From Paeniglutamicibacter quisquiliarum (lineage in GTDB: Bacteria > Actinomycetota > Actinomycetes > Actinomycetales > Micrococcaceae), in NCBI RefSeq assembly GCF_019084045.1, contig NZ_JAHRED010000006.1:1-64000 (forward strand): DNA of 64,000 bases, read 5' to 3'. The notes beneath the pieces are model-generated. The model had not been told where the DNA came from. It was given only the letters and a program-made list of their open reading frames with translations, and searched no databases. Below are positions 60,202 through 64,000 of this stretch, piece by piece. Every line of letters begins with the position of its first letter. Within the stretch, counting starts at the first letter, position 1. Both the position numbers and the translations under genes were made by a program.

Positions 60202-61116
60202 CTACTCGGCGTCGATCGGGACCAAGAGGTCCTTGACGGCCGGGTCGGTGCGCAGGAACTCCTGCACCGCGGGATCCTGGAACGCCTTGACCAGGTTCTT
60301 CACGTTCTCGGTGTCGGCGTACTCGGTGCCGATCGTCAGCTGCCCGGCGAATTCGTCCGGGGCCGCGGGGGCGAAAATCTGTTGCTCGACCGGAACCTTG
60401 GCCGCGACGTAGTACTCGGTGTAGCCCACGGCCGCATCCAGGTCCGGCAGCGCGCGGGACTGGGCGGCGAAGTCCAGCAGCTTGAACTTGAGGTCCTTGG
60501 GGTTCTCGGCCACGTCCTTCTGCGTGGCCTTCCACTTGTCCACGCCGTCGGCGAGCTTGATCAGCCCGGCGCGTTCCAGCAGCCACAGGCCCTGGGCCTC
60601 GTTGGCCGGGTCGGAATAGAGGGAGATGGTGGCCCCGTCCGGGATCTCGTCGACCGACTTGTACTTTTCGCTCCAGATCCCGAAGCCCCAGCGGAAGACC
60701 GGGGTCGCGGCGGCCAGCTTGAAGTCGGGGTTGGCCTCGAGCACCTGCGAGAGCCAGAGCTTGTGCTGGTAGATGGTTCCGGCAACCTCGCCGGTGGACA
60801 CCGCGCGGTTCAGCGTTGTCGAATCGGCAAGCCCCTTGAAGGCCACCTTGATGCCGTACTTGGGGGCGACTTCCTCGGCCACGAAGTTCACCAGTGCCTG
60901 CTCGGCATGGTTGCCTTCCGCGGTGACCACCGTCAGCGTGGCCCCGGCAACCGTGTTCGGCGACTTCGTGCCCGCGTTGGAGTTGATGATGGCTGCCGCG
61001 GCGATGGCGCCGGCCAGGGCAATGGCGCCGAGCGTCCAGGGCCATTTTTTCTTCTTTTGGATGGTGAAGCCGTGCGACTCGGGTCCGGTGTCCGTCTTGT
61101 GGTCGGTGATGGTCAT
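60202..61116 (-). CDS. metQ: methionine ABC transporter substrate-binding protein, membrane-anchored
   Basis: The 304-residue protein has the NlpA/MetQ fold: LTVVTAEGNHAEQALVNFV, FKGLADSTTLNRAVSTGEV, and YTEYYVAAKVPVEQQ. Unlike normal MetQ it has no lipobox cysteine; instead a basic stretch KKKKWPW precedes one hydrophobic helix (about residues 26-45), so it is either cleaved and released or held by an uncleaved anchor. It is the third gene of metN-metI-metQ. Methionine is the family substrate; other amino acids are possible. Confidence 0.85.
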   Translation of the reverse strand: MTITDHKTDTGPESHGFTIQKKKKWPWTLGAIALAGAIAAAAIINSNAGTKSPNTVAGATLTVVTAEGNHAEQALVNFVAEEVAPKYGIKVAFKGLADSTTLNRAVSTGEVAGTIYQHKLWLSQVLEANPDFKLAAATPVFRWGFGIWSEKYKSVDEIPDGATISLYSDPANEAQGLWLLERAGLIKLADGVDKWKATQKDVAENPKDLKFKLLDFAAQSRALPDLDAAVGYTEYYVAAKVPVEQQIFAPAAPDEFAGQLTIGTEYADTENVKNLVKAFQDPAVQEFLRTDPAVKDLLVPIDAE

Positions 61117-61211
61117 GGGGAGCTACCTTTCGGGCAAGGGGGAGTGGGCGGGCTGGCGTTGGAAGGAATCGGGGGGATTGCCTGGGCGGGTGCGGCGCGA
61201 TGCCGCTGCGC

Positions 61212-61931
61212 CTAGGCGCGGCGGCGCAGGTGCGGGGTGGTGGCCCGCACCAGGGCGTCCCCGGTGAGCTGGACGACGGTGACCATCACGATCAGCAGGA
61301 TCACCGTGGCGAGCATGACCGTCTGGTCGAAGCGCTGGTAGCCGTAGGTGACGGCGACGTAGCCGATGCCGCCGGCGCCGATGGTTCCGGCGATGGCCGA
61401 GTACTCGATCATGGCGATGGTGTTGATGGTCAGCCCGCCCAGGATGGCGGGGACGGCCTCGCCGAGCTGTGCGCTGCGGATGATCTGCAGCGGGGACCCG
61501 CCCGAGGCGCGCGCGGCGGCGGTGACCGAGCGCGGGACCTCGCGCAGGCAGTTCTCCACGAGCCGCGCGAAGAACGGGATCCCGGCCAGTGACATGGGCA
61601 CCACGGCGGCGGCTATGCCGATGTTGGTGCCGGTGACGAAGCGGGTGAACGGGACGATGGCAGCCATCAGCACCAGGAACGGCAGGGACCTGCCGATGTT
61701 CACGATCCAGCTGAGCACCGAATAGGTGCCCCGGTGCTCATAGAGCCCGCCGGGTGCCATGTTGTGCAGCGCCACGGCGATCGGGGTGCCCAGGGCAACG
61801 ACGATCAGCATCACGATGCCGACCATGGCCAGGGTCTCGCCCAGCGCCGGAACCAGCAGCGCCGGGAGTTCGGGGATCGGGGTGTCGGACAGGGCGCGGA
61901 TCTGCGCCGCGGCGGGGATGCTCAGGCCCAT
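61212..61931 (-). CDS. metI: methionine ABC transporter permease
   Basis: A 239-residue permease with five helices and the MetI motif FVRLVENCLREVP-like ARLVENCLREVPRSVTAAARAS, ending the helix before the ATPase contact loop. It overlaps the metN stop by ten bases, and metQ follows. The channel for the MetNIQ importer. Confidence 0.88.
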   Translation of the reverse strand: MGLSIPAAAQIRALSDTPIPELPALLVPALGETLAMVGIVMLIVVALGTPIAVALHNMAPGGLYEHRGTYSVLSWIVNIGRSLPFLVLMAAIVPFTRFVTGTNIGIAAAVVPMSLAGIPFFARLVENCLREVPRSVTAAARASGGSPLQIIRSAQLGEAVPAILGGLTINTIAMIEYSAIAGTIGAGGIGYVAVTYGYQRFDQTVMLATVILLIVMVTVVQLTGDALVRATTPHLRRRA

Positions 61932-62962
61932 TGGAGTTCCTCCGAGGATCGTGGTGCGGATGCGGTTCGGGCCTCCGGTGCTGCGGCCTCCCGGGGCACG
62001 GCGCGCAGTCCGTGGAGGGCAAACGCCGCGGCGGCGCGGGGCTCGGGGGCGTGCAGGCCGACGGTGGCGTTGCCGGTGCTGGTGCCGTCGATGCTCTGGA
62101 TGGTGGCGGCAAGCAGGGCCACCGGTTCGCCGAGGTCGGCCGAGACCCGTTGCAGCCAGTCGGCCGGGACGGTCCGCGAATCGTAGGTCACGTGCCAGGC
62201 CCGCGACCCCGCCCCGGGATCCGCCGGGGACAGGCGCGGCTGCAGCGCCCGGCCCAGTGCCGAGTCGTGGTCGGTGAGCAGGTCCACCAGGGACCCCTGC
62301 TCGGTGATGCGGCCGTTTTCCAGCCGGGCGGCGGAATCGGCCACGTGCAGCACCGTGTCCATTTCGTGGGTGATGAACACGACCGCGAGGTCCAGGTCGT
62401 CGCGCAGCTGGCGCAGCAGCGAGACCACCGAGCGAGTGGTTTCCGGGTCCAGTCCCGAGGTGGCCTCGTCGGAGAGCAGTACCGAGGGACGCAGTGCCAG
62501 TGCGCGGGCGATGCCCACGCGCTGGAGCTGGCCGCCGGACAGTTCAAACGGGTAGTGGTTGGCGCGGTGGGACAGGCCCACGCGATCCAGCAGCTCCGCC
62601 ACCCGCGCCTTCGTCTCGGCCGGGGTCACGCCCAGGTATTGGAGCGGCAGCGCAATGTTCTCGGCAGCTGTGCGGCGCGAAAGCAGGCTCGCGGACTGGA
62701 AGACCGTGCCGATGCGGCGCCGGGCAACCCGAAGCTTGCGTTCCGGAAGCCGGGCCAGGTCTTCGCCGTTGACGATGACCTGGCCGGAGGTGGGGCGCTC
62801 CAGGAGGTTGATGCACTGGGCCAGGGTGGATTTCCCGGCACCCGAGGGGCCCACGATGGCAAGGATCTCGCCGGTGGCAACGTCGATCTCCAGGTTGTCC
62901 AGGACCGTGACGGATTTGTCTCCGTGTCCGTAGACCTTGGTGAGGTTCTTCAGGCTGATCAT
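61922..62962 (-). CDS. metN: methionine ABC transporter ATP-binding protein
   Basis: From ATG 62962 the protein has 346 residues. ABC domain: Walker A GPSGAGKSTLAQ, LSGGQLQRVGIARA, Walker B VLLSDEATSGLDPE. About residues 250-330 form a NIL domain (AWHVTYDSR), the regulatory methionine-binding part of MetN. It heads the operon metN-metI-metQ. Open sequence upstream to 63466 is not similar to MetN, so 62962 is the right start. Confidence 0.88.
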   Translation of the reverse strand: MISLKNLTKVYGHGDKSVTVLDNLEIDVATGEILAIVGPSGAGKSTLAQCINLLERPTSGQVIVNGEDLARLPERKLRVARRRIGTVFQSASLLSRRTAAENIALPLQYLGVTPAETKARVAELLDRVGLSHRANHYPFELSGGQLQRVGIARALALRPSVLLSDEATSGLDPETTRSVVSLLRQLRDDLDLAVVFITHEMDTVLHVADSAARLENGRITEQGSLVDLLTDHDSALGRALQPRLSPADPGAGSRAWHVTYDSRTVPADWLQRVSADLGEPVALLAATIQSIDGTSTGNATVGLHAPEPRAAAAFALHGLRAVPREAAAPEARTASAPRSSEELQWA

Positions 62963-63373
62963 GCGATGGCTTTCCGTGCTGGGTTGGCGCCGATGCGAGT
63001 CGGTTGCCGCGAGGGGGATGGTCAATTCTGCGCCGCGGCGACAGGCCCGGGCCATGGGCCTGTCACGCAGGGGCACGCAGCGTCTTGCCGCGTCACGCAG
63101 GCCGGCCGGGGCGCGCCTTTTATTGCGTTGCATGACGGACCAGGGGGCGAGGAAGACGTGCGGCGTCACAAACATGCCGCCGGTCGGAAACGCGGTGCCG
63201 CCCGCGAAAAAGCCGATTTTCGGTCCGTCCTGCCTCGTGCAGGACGGGGTGCGGCGTTCGGGGGGGGGCGAGTGGGGTTCGACCGCCGCCGCGGTTCGGC
63301 GTCCGCGCGGGGGGAGGGGGTGCGCCCGGGCAATCCGCGGTGCCGCGCCGGGCGCTTGCGCAGGGCGCGGAGA
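62963..63373. other. structured upstream region of metN
   Basis: No credible gene. GACAGGCCC (63040-63048) and GGGCCTGTC (63056-63064) form a 9-bp stem. GTCACGCAGG is repeated at 63063-63072 and 63093-63102. I looked for a SAM riboswitch on the minus strand and did not find the S-box pattern. The region may carry another regulatory leader for metN. Confidence 0.4.
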
Positions 63374-63420
63374 TTGACGAAAAGGTGATCGTCCGCATAT
63401 CCTGAACGAACGGTCAGTAA
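63374..63420 (+). promoter_or_regulatory. paaA promoter with PaaR-like operator
   Basis: -35 TTGACG (63374-63379) and -10 TATCCT (63398-63403) are 18 bases apart. The operator GAACGAACGGTCAGTAA (63404-63420) begins right after the -10 and covers the start point. Its complement contains ACTGACCGTTCG, the PaaR core. This is the best-preserved site in the window. Confidence 0.75.
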
Positions 63421-63451
63421 ATAATCTTTTTGTCACAGTGAGGTGAGCACT

Positions 63452-64000
63452 ATGGCTGCACAGCAAGAAAGCGGCGGATCGCTATCCGCGGTACTTTCTC
63501 CTGAGGAGCAAGCAGGGCAGGATCGCTTCAACGCGATCATTGCCGAGGATTCACGCATCGAACCGCGCGACTGGATGCCCGAGGCATACCGCAGGACCCT
63601 GACGCGGCAGATGTCCCAGCACGCGCACTCCGAAATCATCGGCATGCAGCCCGAGGCCAACTGGATCACCCGGGCCCCGTCCCTGAAGCGCAAGGCCATC
63701 CTCATGGCCAAGGTGCAGGACGAGGCCGGCCACGGCCTCTACCTGTACTCGGGCACCGAGACCCTCGGCACCCCGCGCGATGTGCTCAACGACCAGTTGA
63801 TGACGGGCAAGGCCAAGTACTCCTCGATCTTCAACTACCCGGCACGCTCCTGGGCGGACATGGGCGCGATCGGCTGGCTGGTCGACGGCGCGGCCATCGC
63901 CAACCAGGTCCCGTTGTGCCGCGCCTCCTACGGCCCCTACGGCCGGGCCATGGTGCGCATCTGCAAGGAGGAATCCTTCCACCAGCGCCAGGGCTTTGAG
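63452..64000 (+). CDS. paaA: phenylacetyl-CoA 1,2-epoxidase subunit A (partial)
   Basis: The first 183 codons are present; the gene runs off the window. ATG 63452 follows GAGGTGAG. The di-iron oxygenase core is recognisable: [13 protein letters not shown] with the Glu-x-x-His ligand pair, [14 protein letters not shown], and [12 protein letters not shown] at the edge with the second Glu-x-x-His set. PaaA is the catalytic subunit of the PaaABCE complex that epoxidises phenylacetyl-CoA. paaB and the rest should follow downstream. Confidence 0.93.
   Translation, partial: MAAQQESGGSLSAVLSPEEQAGQDRFNAIIAEDSRIEPRDWMPEAYRRTLTRQMSQHAHSEIIGMQPEANWITRAPSLKRKAILMAKVQDEAGHGLYLYSGTETLGTPRDVLNDQLMTGKAKYSSIFNYPARSWADMGAIGWLVDGAAIANQVPLCRASYGPYGRAMVRICKEESFHQRQGFE

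Noticed and set aside
62963-63200. SAM riboswitch upstream of metN
   Set aside because: The S-box consensus was not found on the minus strand.
1-64000. Prophage, transposon or integrated element
   Set aside because: No integrase, transposase, terminal repeats or tRNA attachment site was seen anywhere in the window.

Overview
This window looks like chromosome of a high-GC actinobacterium of the Micrococcaceae (Arthrobacter, Paeniglutamicibacter or Glutamicibacter type). The grounds are family-level: GC-rich coding DNA, menaquinone genes menA/menB/menE, a phenylacetate regulon with a TetR repressor and PaaR-like operators, a DtxR/IdeR-type iron box, DUF4229 and PLDc_N membrane proteins, many TAGGCT-like -10 boxes, and frequent leaderless starts. 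I see no phage, insertion sequence, tRNA, rRNA or CRISPR array. The species cannot be named from this sequence alone.

Layout. 0-2.5 kb: a short leader ORF, an attenuator-like terminator/antiterminator and the RNA ligase gene rtcB, then two small membrane-protein genes with divergent leaderless promoters. 2.6-6.9 kb: a GntR/FCD regulator facing a large FAD/Fe-S D-2-hydroxyacid dehydrogenase with a matching operator between them, then a membrane protein. 7-13.5 kb: menA, menE and menB with a short-chain fatty-acid transporter among them, then an amino-acid permease. 13.6-18.3 kb: an MHS-family transporter and a three-gene beta-oxidation operon (thiolase, enoyl-CoA hydratase, 3-hydroxyacyl-CoA dehydrogenase). 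18.4-20.2 kb: an IsdG/MhuD-like protein, a protein phosphatase and an acetyltransferase. 20.2-27.1 kb: a three-gene NIS siderophore operon (desferrioxamine type, acyltransferase fused to synthetase) under an iron box, flanked on both sides by two paralogous lipoproteins. 27.2-31.8 kb: an epimerase, an ABC-F protein with a structured leader and a 12-residue uORF, a membrane protein and a RIO kinase. 32.3-35 kb: a thioesterase facing paaZ. 35-42.9 kb: a phosphotransferase, two secreted proteins (one with 27-bp tandem repeats), an ASCH protein, a three-gene two-component operon that starts with an Asp-tailed membrane protein, and an SGNH hydrolase. 43-46.3 kb: a ThDP enzyme, an acetyltransferase and a membrane protein. 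46.4-48.9 kb: paaI-paaK-tetR. 49-60 kb: SPW-like protein, GNAT-GrpB fusion, oligopeptidase B, PhoD phosphatase, serine hydrolase, amino-acid ABC transporter, polysaccharide deacetylase, DoxX. 60.2-63 kb: metNIQ. 63.4-64 kb: promoter and 5' part of paaA, cut by the window end.

How the parts fit. Five copies of a PaaR-like operator lie before the thiolase operon, between the thioesterase and paaZ, before paaI-paaK, before tetR and before paaA. The phenylacetate pathway is therefore broken into blocks over nearly 50 kb yet still appears to be one regulon. Iron supply forms a second theme: siderophore operon, its two lipoprotein neighbours and a heme-oxygenase-like protein. Two RNA-level control regions, before rtcB and before the ABC-F gene, are the best candidates for undescribed regulation.
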